A DNA stretch of 35,937 bases from a virus: positions 1 through 35,937 of the IMG/VR virus record IMGVR_UViG_3300032731_000065; one strand, written 5' to 3'. A program made the position numbers and the translations under genes. The notes below the pieces were generated by a model. That model had not been told where the DNA came from. It saw only the letters and a list, made by a program, of their open reading frames with translations, and ran no database searches. Numbering within the stretch: position 1 is the first letter of the stretch; each line of letters begins with the position of its first letter. This document shows, piece after piece, positions 27,967-35,051 of this stretch.

Positions 27967-28190
27967 CACAACCAGACGTAATAAAAGCAGAATCTAAATT
28001 TTATTTCCAAGATATCGAAGAAGTACTGAAAACTATATATCATGACGAAGTATTTGAGATGGCAATTTGGGACGATCCAGTAAGAGTGCTTAATCAGTTT
28101 GAATTAGAACAATATGGCAGAAGTGTTATGGAGGAGATGAGAAAGGAAATGTTAGAACGTTTAAATTCTTTACAACTCTTTGCTAAATGA
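27963..28190 (+). CDS. Small AE-Y-D family protein, copy 3 (75 aa)
   Basis: MTQPDVIKAESKFYFQDIEE contains the head KAES-x-FY-x-x-DIEEV. The C-terminal helix (LEQYGRSVMEEMRKEMLERL) resembles that of copy 4 (IKEGVRQSMKLEVINRL), so these two are the closest pair. ATGA overlaps on both sides make translation coupled. No known family recognised. Confidence 0.65.
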   Translation: MTQPDVIKAESKFYFQDIEEVLKTIYHDEVFEMAIWDDPVRVLNQFELEQYGRSVMEEMRKEMLERLNSLQLFAK

Positions 28191-28417
28191 ACAAACCTAA
28201 CCCTATAGCTGCTGAATTTGATTTCTATAGAAAAGATCTAAGAGAAGTTTTATATATGCCATATAAAGAAAGAAAATATAATCCTGATTTACCCCACAAC
28301 TCTCCAATACGAGCTGTTTGTCCAGACCATCTAGCAAGCATAAAAGAAGGAGTACGACAAAGTATGAAACTAGAAGTTATTAATCGACTGAAGAAATATC
28401 AGAAACCTATTATTTAA
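28187..28417 (+). CDS. Small AE-Y-D family protein, copy 4 (76 aa)
   Basis: MNKPNPIAAEFDFYRKDLRE has the head AAEFDFYRKDLREV. The middle has PHNSPIRAVCPDHLAS and the end is a basic helix (SMKLEVINRLKKYQKPII). It is the last clear member of the array, coupled to copy 3 by ATGA. Function unknown. Confidence 0.65.
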   Translation: MNKPNPIAAEFDFYRKDLREVLYMPYKERKYNPDLPHNSPIRAVCPDHLASIKEGVRQSMKLEVINRLKKYQKPII

Positions 28418-28427
28418 TTTATTTATT

Positions 28428-28610
28428 ATGAATGCACGACCCATTCCCAAAGAAACTTTAACAGTTGTTGTTAAATCTTACGCCGAAAAGAAAAGACAGC
28501 TTGAAACAACAGCATTTAATTGTGGGACAGAATATAATAAAGCTTTAACAATACTTAATACCTACAAAAGAATGATTAAAAGAATAATGAAAGCCCCTCT
28601 TAAAAACTAA
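28428..28610 (+). CDS. Small basic helical protein, FNC family (60 aa)
   Basis: MNARPIPKETLTVVVKSYAE, then RQLETTAFNCGTEYNKALTI and LNTYKRMIKRIMKAPLKN. The segment L-x-T-x-x-FNC-x(8)-I-x-x-Y-x-x-x-I-x-x-I also appears in the 81-aa product at 28797 (LQTMNFNC...YRLYIQTI), pointing to a second small paralogue pair. Function unknown. Confidence 0.6.
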   Translation: MNARPIPKETLTVVVKSYAEKKRQLETTAFNCGTEYNKALTILNTYKRMIKRIMKAPLKN

Positions 28611-28621
28611 CCTTATTTCTT

Positions 28622-28783
28622 ATGAAGTTTAATTTAATAGTAAATTCAGAACAACAAGATGGCTTCAAGCTTTCTATTCAAGCTGATAATGAAAAAGAGT
28701 TAGCTGTTTGTAAGGCGCTCACTACTTTACTTATAGATAAAATTACAAAAATAGAAGTGAAAGTCCAAAATGGAGAATATTAA
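28622..28783 (+). CDS. Small hypothetical protein, 53 aa
   Basis: MKFNLIVNSEQQDGFKLSIQ forms strand-turn-strand, then a helix (NEKELAVCKALTTLLIDKI) and a last strand (KIEVKVQNGEY). The compact beta-beta-alpha-beta look and clean leader support a real mini-protein. Function unknown. Confidence 0.55.
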   Translation: MKFNLIVNSEQQDGFKLSIQADNEKELAVCKALTTLLIDKITKIEVKVQNGEY

Positions 28784-28796
28784 TTAATTTATAACA

Positions 28797-29042
28797 ATGG
28801 AATCAAACAACTTCCTAGACAACTTAAAAGAAATGTATGAACATGATCTTGAAGAACTTCAAACAATGAACTTTAATTGTCCTAAAAAAACTCAGGAGAT
28901 TAATCGTCAAATTAATAAGTATAGACTTTATATACAAACAATCACTAACATTAAAACCAATGGTAGAAAAGACCCCTATTCGAGTGATCACTCAGAAATG
29001 TCTAAAGCTCGAAAGAGATTTAGATCTGATGATTATAGCTGA
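28797..29042 (+). CDS. Small helical protein, FNC family (81 aa)
   Basis: MESNNFLDNLKEMYEHDLEE, then LQTMNFNCPKKTQEINRQIN and KYRLYIQTI, related to the 60-aa product at 28428. Its C-terminal third (GRKDPYSSDHSEMSKARKRF) overlaps the next gene in a different frame by 83 nt. The conserved first 55 residues support this frame. Confidence 0.6.
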   Translation: MESNNFLDNLKEMYEHDLEELQTMNFNCPKKTQEINRQINKYRLYIQTITNIKTNGRKDPYSSDHSEMSKARKRFRSDDYS

Positions 29043-29313
29043 GAAAAACTTAATCAAAGAAAAGTTTGATCTAGCAAAAACTCTTCGGTCTAAAGAACAA
29101 ATAATTAGATACCATAAGAAACAAACTCTTTTATCTAGAGAAGCTTTAGAAACTCAGAAACATTTATATAGTAATGCAATATACAACTGTACAGAACAAG
29201 TTATTTATAACAAAGCCCTTAATAAAAGAAAACGTAAGTATAGACATAGACTCTACTTCATGTATATATCCTTCTTAATTATGTTAATACTGTTTTTTAT
29301 AAAATGGCATTGA
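28960..29313 (+). CDS. Coiled-coil protein with C-terminal membrane anchor, 117 aa
   Basis: A long charged helix (LKLERDLDLMIIAEKNLIKE, FDLAKTLRSKEQIIRYHKK) leads into a basic segment (KALNKRKRKYRHR) and a C-terminal membrane span (YFMYISFLIMLILFFIKW). The start overlaps the upstream gene by 83 nt. ATG 29029 would shorten it by 23 residues and reduce the overlap to 14 nt. The membrane anchor and coiled coil are clear; function unknown. Confidence 0.6.
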   Translation: MVEKTPIRVITQKCLKLERDLDLMIIAEKNLIKEKFDLAKTLRSKEQIIRYHKKQTLLSREALETQKHLYSNAIYNCTEQVIYNKALNKRKRKYRHRLYFMYISFLIMLILFFIKWH

Positions 29314-29338
29314 CTTTTGTTTTTAATTAGTTTATAGT
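29310..29338 (+). promoter_or_regulatory. Rightward sigma70 promoter
   Basis: TTGACT (29310-29315), 17-nt spacer, TATAGT (29333-29338). Its -35 overlaps the stop of the preceding gene and it starts transcription about 25 nt before the ATG at 29370. Confidence 0.75.
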
Positions 29339-29369
29339 AACATCTTCTTATTTATTAATCAAAAACACT

Positions 29370-29720
29370 ATGAACATCTTTAAAGAGCTACAAGACAATT
29401 TAATGGAAGTAGCAAAAAAATCAGACAAAAGAATCTTAACAGGGCCAGAAATGAAAGAAGCCCTGCATGGACCAACCGCTACCAAAGAAGAGGTAGCTGA
29501 GCTTCTGGAAGTATCAGAAGAAAAAATAGGCTTAACTACAATAAAAACTATATGTTGTTATTGTCAGGATAAGATTAGGGAGATTACTGTTAAAAGTAAT
29601 TTGCCTAAAAATGTAGTCTCTCATGGAATGTGTGAGTCTTGTTTTAAACAAGATGTTTATAAACTTGGGGGAAAAGAGCTGTATGATTTTGTTGAATCTC
29701 ATAAAAAAAATGCAGCATAA
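29370..29720 (+). CDS. Zinc-finger early protein, 116 aa
   Basis: An N-terminal helical part (MNIFKELQDNLMEVAKKSDK) with EEVAELLEVSEEKIGL precedes a treble-clef-like metal site: ICCYCQDKI and GMCESCFKQDVY. The spacing is C-x2-C-x(23-25)-C-x2-C. A C-terminal helix ends the protein. It is the first gene after the promoter at 29310. It may bind nucleic acid or a protein partner; no family is recognised. Confidence 0.65.
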   Translation: MNIFKELQDNLMEVAKKSDKRILTGPEMKEALHGPTATKEEVAELLEVSEEKIGLTTIKTICCYCQDKIREITVKSNLPKNVVSHGMCESCFKQDVYKLGGKELYDFVESHKKNAA

Positions 29721-29753
29721 TTAAAAAATAATTAAATTTTAAAACTTTATATT

Positions 29754-29996
29754 ATGCACGAACAAAAATGTAAATGTAACGCGTTTGGTAAAACTATTGA
29801 ATGCGAACAAGAAGGCTGGACTAGAGTTAGTACAATTAGAACCAGTACCTCGACCATTGTCGAAAGGACGACTGATACAATAGGTGACTGTATCAACGCT
29901 TTAATTAAATCAATAGAAACTGAGAATATAGGGTCTCCCTATTATGGAGGAGCAACTAAATGTGTACTACCTATACACAAGCCCAGAAAAAACTAA
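29754..29996 (+). CDS. Small Cys-rich protein, KC-x-C family copy 2
   Basis: 80 aa (MHEQKCKCNAFGKTIECEQE...). KCKC, TIECEQEGW and TIGDCINALI match the pattern of the 61-aa product at 24047. The centre is Thr/Ser-rich (STIRTSTSTIVERTTDT). It is the last gene of the rightward block; the next genes are on the other strand. Function unknown. Confidence 0.55.
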   Translation: MHEQKCKCNAFGKTIECEQEGWTRVSTIRTSTSTIVERTTDTIGDCINALIKSIETENIGSPYYGGATKCVLPIHKPRKN

Positions 29997-30013
29997 TTAA
30001 CTTAAAAATTTAG

Positions 30014-30139
30014 CTACTTCTTTAACAGTTTAGTATAAAGTACTTTAATAAGCTTTATTACAGGTATTAAGATAACTATACATAGCGCTATCATTAAGAT
30101 AGAGATAACTGAGCCAACAATAATATTAAATGGAAACAT
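30014..30139 (-). CDS. Small membrane protein at the end of the late operon, 41 aa
   Basis: ATG at 30139 gives MFPFNIIVGSVISILMIALC, then IVILIPVIKLIKVLYTKLLK and K, stop at 30014. One long hydrophobic span is followed by a basic tail. It lies 28 nt downstream of the cysteine peptidase gene and is convergent with the rightward block. The rest of 29997-30167 holds nothing else recognisable. It could be a holin or pinholin-like partner of the peptidase. Confidence 0.5.
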   Translation of the reverse strand: MFPFNIIVGSVISILMIALCIVILIPVIKLIKVLYTKLLKK

Positions 30140-30167
30140 ACATAGTTTTAGTTAAGGTTGCATAGTT

Positions 30168-30842
30168 TTATTCCTCTCTTAAGTAATACCCTGATGGGAA
30201 CATTACACTATTAGCTACAAGCTTACTAAGCCCTCTATGATTAATCTTTGTTTCTTTATACTTATAATCAGGACCATAATTATCTAAGTAATACATCCTA
30301 CTTAATAAAACATAATGTAACTTATTCATTATACAAATAAGATGTCCGTACTTAACAGCTCCCCATGCAATATCATCATCCCCTATCTCTTTATCAAACC
30401 TATCAGTCCAGAACCCTTCACGTCCTTGATACCCTGTAACAACTAACCATCCTAACGCTGCAAACTTCCTAAACTCTTCCCAGCCTATTCTTACCTTCTC
30501 TAATCTAATAGCTTTATTAAGCTTACACCAATCAATTACATGTTGTACTCCAGTATCCATATACCATCCCCAAGCAGGAGAATACCCTTTAGGAATAGCA
30601 GTAGATATAATATCAGCAATCTCATCTTCTGAAAAATCAATACTATAATTATTAGCTATCGCATGTATAGGAGCAAACATACTACAAGCGTTCTTACCAT
30701 TCTTAAACGATGCCTGATTATACACCTTATCTTTATTTAACTTTCTTAACTCATCATACGTAGTAGGAGGACTAGGTAACGCAAAATAAATAGGCCTAGC
30801 ATCGTTTCCTACTCTATACACTGTACTTTTAGTTTGTTCCAT
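30168..30842 (-). CDS. Papain-like cysteine peptidase (Cys-His-Asn)
   Basis: 224 aa. NGKNACSMFAPIHAIANNY places C53 at the head of a helix as in papain-fold peptidases (compare the 'CWAFA' motif). KYGHLICIM provides H167 on a strand, and YYLDNYGPDY provides N188 in the position of the papain 'NSWG' Asn. The order and spacing of Cys, His and Asn are those of the papain clan (C1/C39-like). It is expressed at the end of the late operon behind two internal virion proteins and before a small membrane protein. It may process virion proteins, cleave host targets or act as an unusual endolysin; no signal peptide is visible. Confidence 0.65.
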   Translation of the reverse strand: MEQTKSTVYRVGNDARPIYFALPSPPTTYDELRKLNKDKVYNQASFKNGKNACSMFAPIHAIANNYSIDFSEDEIADIISTAIPKGYSPAWGWYMDTGVQHVIDWCKLNKAIRLEKVRIGWEEFRKFAALGWLVVTGYQGREGFWTDRFDKEIGDDDIAWGAVKYGHLICIMNKLHYVLLSRMYYLDNYGPDYKYKETKINHRGLSKLVANSVMFPSGYYLREE

Positions 30843-30869
30843 ACTTCAATATTAAATAACAAAACACTA

Positions 30870-30898
30870 TTGACAGAAGTTTAGTTTTATGATAATAT
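30870..30898 (+). promoter_or_regulatory. Candidate sigma70 promoter of the lone plus-strand gene
   Basis: TTGACA (30870-30875), 17-nt spacer, TAATAT (30893-30898). The -35 is perfect and the -10 matches four of six. It lies 25 nt upstream of the ATG at 30924, against the direction of all surrounding genes. Confidence 0.55.
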
Positions 30899-30923
30899 AT
30901 TTATACACTTTAATTATTACACT

Positions 30924-31091
30924 ATGTTTTACTTAACTATCTTTACAGTTCTCTTGTTCATCTCTCCAGTAGCAGCGTTCTTAGGACTTATTGTTTTTAT
31001 TGTAATAGACGGACTTAGTTTCTTTAAAGATCAAGAGGATGCAGCAGAGGCAGCGGATGAGATGGAGTCATATAATCCTTATGAAGGCTAG
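30924..31091 (+). CDS. Moron-like single-span membrane protein, 55 aa
   Basis: MFYLTIFTVLLFISPVAAFL and GLIVFIVIDG form a hydrophobic N-terminus (one or two spans), followed by an acidic tail (FFKDQEDAAEAADEMESY). Its stop overlaps the stop of the convergent late gene in the shared CTAG at 31088-31091. A private promoter, opposite strand and membrane product are the marks of a moron, a gene often used for superinfection exclusion or host modification; that role is inference. Confidence 0.6.
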   Translation: MFYLTIFTVLLFISPVAAFLGLIVFIVIDGLSFFKDQEDAAEAADEMESYNPYEG

Positions 31092-32815
31092 AGTTCTTCA
31101 GGAGTTTCAAAACCTGGTAGCGCTGGAGGGATAGCTCCTGTTGCTAGCTCTGGGTTTTTCAGTATGCTTATAATTGTTTGTCTAAGAGGCCCTGAGACTA
31201 TAGCTTTACCTGCTTTAAACCCTAATAAAGAAGGAAGGCCTATTTTTAGCATTCCAGCTAATATATCAGGTCTTAGGATAGCAAGCGTTGTCCCTATCAA
31301 TCCTGTAGCTACTTCTCCTTTGAATCCTAAAGTGTTATGAATATCTTGGATTGTTCTTCCTATTGGTCCTTTAGCTTCAGCAAATGCTTTAGAAGCCAGG
31401 TTTTCTTCAGCTTGGAATAATCTCCTCATTTCAGTTAATTCATTTCTAACTCTAACATCTTTAGCTGTTTCTCGAAGCATTTGATTAACTTCGTTTCTAA
31501 CAACTTTTAATGCTGCTATTTTAGCGTTTTGTTGAGGAGCATCAAACTTAGCACCTCTTTGCTTAGCCCAAGCGTCAAGTTGTTTACGTGCTTGCCATAA
31601 ACTAATAGCTTTATTTGGCTTCTCTTTCATAAACTCTTGGAACTTGTCTATCATTATATTTCCTACTTTTTCTTGATTAACTAAATCTACTTCTTCAGCT
31701 AATTGTTTTCTTATTTTTCCTAACCTACTATCAAGTTGTTTCTTAGTAAAGATCCCTCCTTTAGTTTTTAAATCTTTTTCAAACCTAGGGAAAGCAACCT
31801 TTGTCTTATGGTCCTGTATAGCTTTAAGGTTTTGAGCTAAAGATTTATTAGAACTAATTCCTTTTATATTTTCTACAGACTTCGCTACTTCTATTTCTTC
31901 TTTGGGAGCAACTCTTACGGTTTTCCTTCCTTTAATTTCAAACTTTCCAGCTTTAGTCTCAGCAATAGCTTGCTTCTTAGTTAGTTCAGGCCTTACAAGC
32001 CTCTGAGCAAACTTAGTCTTGCTTTCTAATCCTTTAACTGCCTTAGCTAATACTGGCTTAACAGCTACAGCTGTTTTCTTTATCCCTGTTCTAATAGCTT
32101 TACCTCCAACTAACTGCGAAGCTAACTGACCAGCTTCTATAGCACTTTGTCCTATCTCACTCTCAGGATCACCTCCTGTTATCTTTATAAGAGCTTCTGT
32201 TCCTTTTGCTCCTAAAGACCCTAAGAACTCGAAAACTTTCGTTACAGGCTTTTCTATGAAGTCTGGAGCTAATGCTGGGAATGGAGATACTGCTGTTTGT
32301 ACTGCTCCTGTTAAAACATCAACCACTGCTCCAAATTGATTCTGTAAGTTAGCCGCCATTTCATCTGTTAGTGTTGGCTCTCTTAATCCTGTATCAGGTA
32401 TAGTGAAGAATTGCTTAACAGCATTCTTTACTTTAGCTACCCCTGAGGTTGCTAACCCTAATGATTTATGTATATCTCCAGTTAATGTATCTTCAAACTC
32501 TTCTCCTGTTTCTACCTTCTCTTTTTGTTCTATAGCGAACCTTCCAAACTCTGCTTGTCTAGACCCAGTTCCTATAGGGAATTCTGTTCTTTGTAATCTA
32601 GCATTTTCAACAACAGGCGTAGTAGTAGCAGGGGTTACAGTAACTTCCTGAGCTTCTGTTATAACTTCTGGAGCAGGAGCAGGCGTAACAGGAGTAATTC
32701 TTTCCTGCATCATTCTTTGTCTAACCTGCGAAAGAACATCAATAGCCTCAGCTTTTGTTCTTCCTTCGTCTCTTAGTTTTTCCATTAACTCAATTTCTCT
32801 ATCTGTTAAAGCCAT
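31088..32815 (-). CDS. Large internal virion / DNA-ejection protein, 575 aa
   Basis: The N-terminus (MALTDREIELMEKLRDEGRT) is helical, then a Pro/Thr-rich linker, and then long helical segments with low-hydrophobic amphipathic stretches (GAVVDVLTGAVQTAVSPF). Near the C-terminus is a glycine-rich hydrophobic region (ATGLIGTTLAIL, LPSLLGFKAGKAIVSG). These features fit the ejection proteins of short-tailed phages, which are stored in the head and form a channel across the envelope. It is paired with the M15-containing protein upstream by 24 nt. No enzymatic motif is visible. Function by class and position. Confidence 0.65.
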   Translation of the reverse strand: MALTDREIELMEKLRDEGRTKAEAIDVLSQVRQRMMQERITPVTPAPAPEVITEAQEVTVTPATTTPVVENARLQRTEFPIGTGSRQAEFGRFAIEQKEKVETGEEFEDTLTGDIHKSLGLATSGVAKVKNAVKQFFTIPDTGLREPTLTDEMAANLQNQFGAVVDVLTGAVQTAVSPFPALAPDFIEKPVTKVFEFLGSLGAKGTEALIKITGGDPESEIGQSAIEAGQLASQLVGGKAIRTGIKKTAVAVKPVLAKAVKGLESKTKFAQRLVRPELTKKQAIAETKAGKFEIKGRKTVRVAPKEEIEVAKSVENIKGISSNKSLAQNLKAIQDHKTKVAFPRFEKDLKTKGGIFTKKQLDSRLGKIRKQLAEEVDLVNQEKVGNIMIDKFQEFMKEKPNKAISLWQARKQLDAWAKQRGAKFDAPQQNAKIAALKVVRNEVNQMLRETAKDVRVRNELTEMRRLFQAEENLASKAFAEAKGPIGRTIQDIHNTLGFKGEVATGLIGTTLAILRPDILAGMLKIGLPSLLGFKAGKAIVSGPLRQTIISILKNPELATGAIPPALPGFETPEEL

Positions 32816-32839
32816 GTTAAGTTTTTTTAAATATTTATA

Positions 32840-35026
32840 CTATTCTGAAAAAATGTTGTCTAACAACCCTACCTCTTCTTCTGTAACTAAACTTGAAGCT
32901 CCTTGTGATATAAAATCAAACGCTTCATCTACTGTTGTTTGTTCTTTTCTATTAATAAGCTTCTGTATATCAGGCGTTAAGATCGCATCTTCGTTTAATC
33001 CAAATCTTTTTATTTGTACTTTAGTTCTTGTTGCAAAGTTGACTAATGAGTCTTCGTATCCTTTCATAAACTCTTCTGCTGTATCTACAAACTCTTCTAA
33101 GTCATCCACTGTTACACCAGCCCCACCAACTAATAGTCTTTCAAATTGTCCTTTTGCTTGGCCAATCAATGATAACCCTTGTCCCGAACGAGCATACTCA
33201 CTCTCTCTAACAACTGAAGTAGGATCAAGCATCTTTTGGAATGGTACTAATATACCCTGAGATACTGCATTTATACTTCCCCCACTTGCTTGTTTTACCT
33301 TAGCTAATGCAAACGCTTTTCTTATAATATCAATCTGTTGCAACGCTTGTCTTGGTTCTTTAGCGAATCCTTCAAAGTCTTTCTTTAACTCTCTTTCAAA
33401 AGTAAATTGTTCTTTAGTTCCTAAAGCTATTTCAGGCTCTGTTGCAACTACTCCTGTGAATTCAAAATGTCCTGCATCAGCTCCTGGTATAGGCTGTGTC
33501 CATCCGTTCTTTTCCATGAATGGCTTAATTTGTGCTATATATTCTTGGTTAGGGAACACATCTACTGCTAATCCTTTCTCATGCATACTTCCTCCTACAT
33601 TAGCTACTGCTATTCCTAGATCTCTTAACTGCTGCGCTGTCTCATTAGGATTAACTTCATTGAAACCTATATTAGTTCTTTGAGCTATTTGAGCTATTAC
33701 GGAGGCTTGATTATCTCTGAATGATGATGATGATATAGCCCCTGTATCAAACTCTCCAAATCCTGCTTTAACTAATGCCCCGTTAACATTAGACAATGAA
33801 GCTAGCGCTGCACTATCAAGAGTTACAGGCTTACTATTAAAGACTGCTGTTGCTATCTGCCCTGTAGGCATTAAGTTATTATTTCCACTAGAATCAACCA
33901 CTTTTTCTGTAGCTCCTGTCTTAGCATTAAATGTATAAACATCTTCTCCTACTTTTATAGACTGTAAACTAGAATCTTTAGTTATCCCCGCAAACGCTTC
34001 AAACTTAGTTCGAGCATCTCCTTCTAACTGTTGAGCAAACATAAAGTTCTTTTGATCTGTTGTTAAGTTATTAGTAGCTTCTCCTTGTATATCTCTTAAA
34101 GTTTTAGCTAAATTAGCCTGTGCTTGTGCAAACGCTATCTGATCTTTCTTTTGCTCAGCTTCAGCTACTTGAGTTTGTCCATACTTGAAAGCAAATCCTA
34201 AACTAGGAGATATTCCTGCTTGATCAAATAAAGAAGCAACAGTCTGATCCTCCATTACAGCTATTGACTGAGCAGGCATTGATTGTAATATATCAAATAA
34301 CCTTTCTTGTTTTTTAAGAGTTTCTCCTTCCTGAGCTGCTTGTAGCCCTGCTACACGTTCTTCAGAAGCAGCTATCTCCAGTTGTATAGCTCTTTCTCTT
34401 TCTATATCAGCTGATACTAAGTTTTGTCTTCTTGCAGTTTGAGCTTCTTTTAACTGAGTTTTCAAAGCTCCTTGTTCAGCAAACATATCTTGTATCTGTA
34501 GTTGAGCTATCTGTCGTTGAGTCTGTACTCCTCTTTCAAAGGCTGCTGGAATCGCTGTTTGAGAAGTTGTTTCAGCTCCTTCTCTTCCTCCTCCAAAAGC
34601 TACTTGAGCGCCTGATATTCCTCTTTCTTCTTGTTCTATCTGGGCCCCTCTCTGAAGAGCTACTTGTTTTCTTTGTCTATCAATCTGTTGTGAAAGTAAA
34701 GACGTTTCAGTCTTCTCTCTTTGTTTGATATCAGCGGTTTGTTCTTCAACTGTATTAAATAAGTCTTCATCAAACATCTCTTGACTTCTTAAGTTAGCTG
34801 CTTCAGTTGCTGTTGTTATATCAACTGGTGTACTTGGAGCAGTAAACACTCCAGGCTTAGTTTCGATATGAGTCACTCCTCCTATTTGCCTTGTGGCAGG
34901 TGCTGGTAGAACCTTAGCCTTAGTCTTAGGCTTAGCCACAGTTGGTGTAGGAGCTTTCCTAGCAGCTTGCTTCTTTCGAAGAGAGCTTAATTTAGCCTGT
35001 GTACTTGCTGATAATTTTGTTGCCAT
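32840..35026 (-). CDS. Internal virion protein with M15-type peptidoglycan peptidase domain, 728 aa
   Basis: A basic N-terminus (MATKLSASTQAKLSSLRKKQ) and long coiled-coil region (about 80-320) are followed by a zinc peptidase domain. GGSMHEKGLAVDVFP supplies H482 and D489 (the HxxGxAxD motif), and PGADAGHFEF supplies D517 and H520, matching M15 L-alanyl-D-glutamate or D-Ala-D-Ala peptidases. The Asp three before the last His is as in M15C enzymes. The C-terminal 200 residues are helical. As a virion component it would open peptidoglycan during DNA entry. The metal-ligand set appears complete. Confidence 0.75.
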   Translation of the reverse strand: MATKLSASTQAKLSSLRKKQAARKAPTPTVAKPKTKAKVLPAPATRQIGGVTHIETKPGVFTAPSTPVDITTATEAANLRSQEMFDEDLFNTVEEQTADIKQREKTETSLLSQQIDRQRKQVALQRGAQIEQEERGISGAQVAFGGGREGAETTSQTAIPAAFERGVQTQRQIAQLQIQDMFAEQGALKTQLKEAQTARRQNLVSADIERERAIQLEIAASEERVAGLQAAQEGETLKKQERLFDILQSMPAQSIAVMEDQTVASLFDQAGISPSLGFAFKYGQTQVAEAEQKKDQIAFAQAQANLAKTLRDIQGEATNNLTTDQKNFMFAQQLEGDARTKFEAFAGITKDSSLQSIKVGEDVYTFNAKTGATEKVVDSSGNNNLMPTGQIATAVFNSKPVTLDSAALASLSNVNGALVKAGFGEFDTGAISSSSFRDNQASVIAQIAQRTNIGFNEVNPNETAQQLRDLGIAVANVGGSMHEKGLAVDVFPNQEYIAQIKPFMEKNGWTQPIPGADAGHFEFTGVVATEPEIALGTKEQFTFERELKKDFEGFAKEPRQALQQIDIIRKAFALAKVKQASGGSINAVSQGILVPFQKMLDPTSVVRESEYARSGQGLSLIGQAKGQFERLLVGGAGVTVDDLEEFVDTAEEFMKGYEDSLVNFATRTKVQIKRFGLNEDAILTPDIQKLINRKEQTTVDEAFDFISQGASSLVTEEEVGLLDNIFSE

Positions 35027-35051
35027 GTGTATATATTAAAAATGATTTTTA

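Noticed and set aside
32814-33260. 148-codon plus-strand frame antisense to the M15 virion protein
   Set aside because: Lies wholly opposite a well-supported gene, has Ser/Asn-rich random composition and no promoter or leader.
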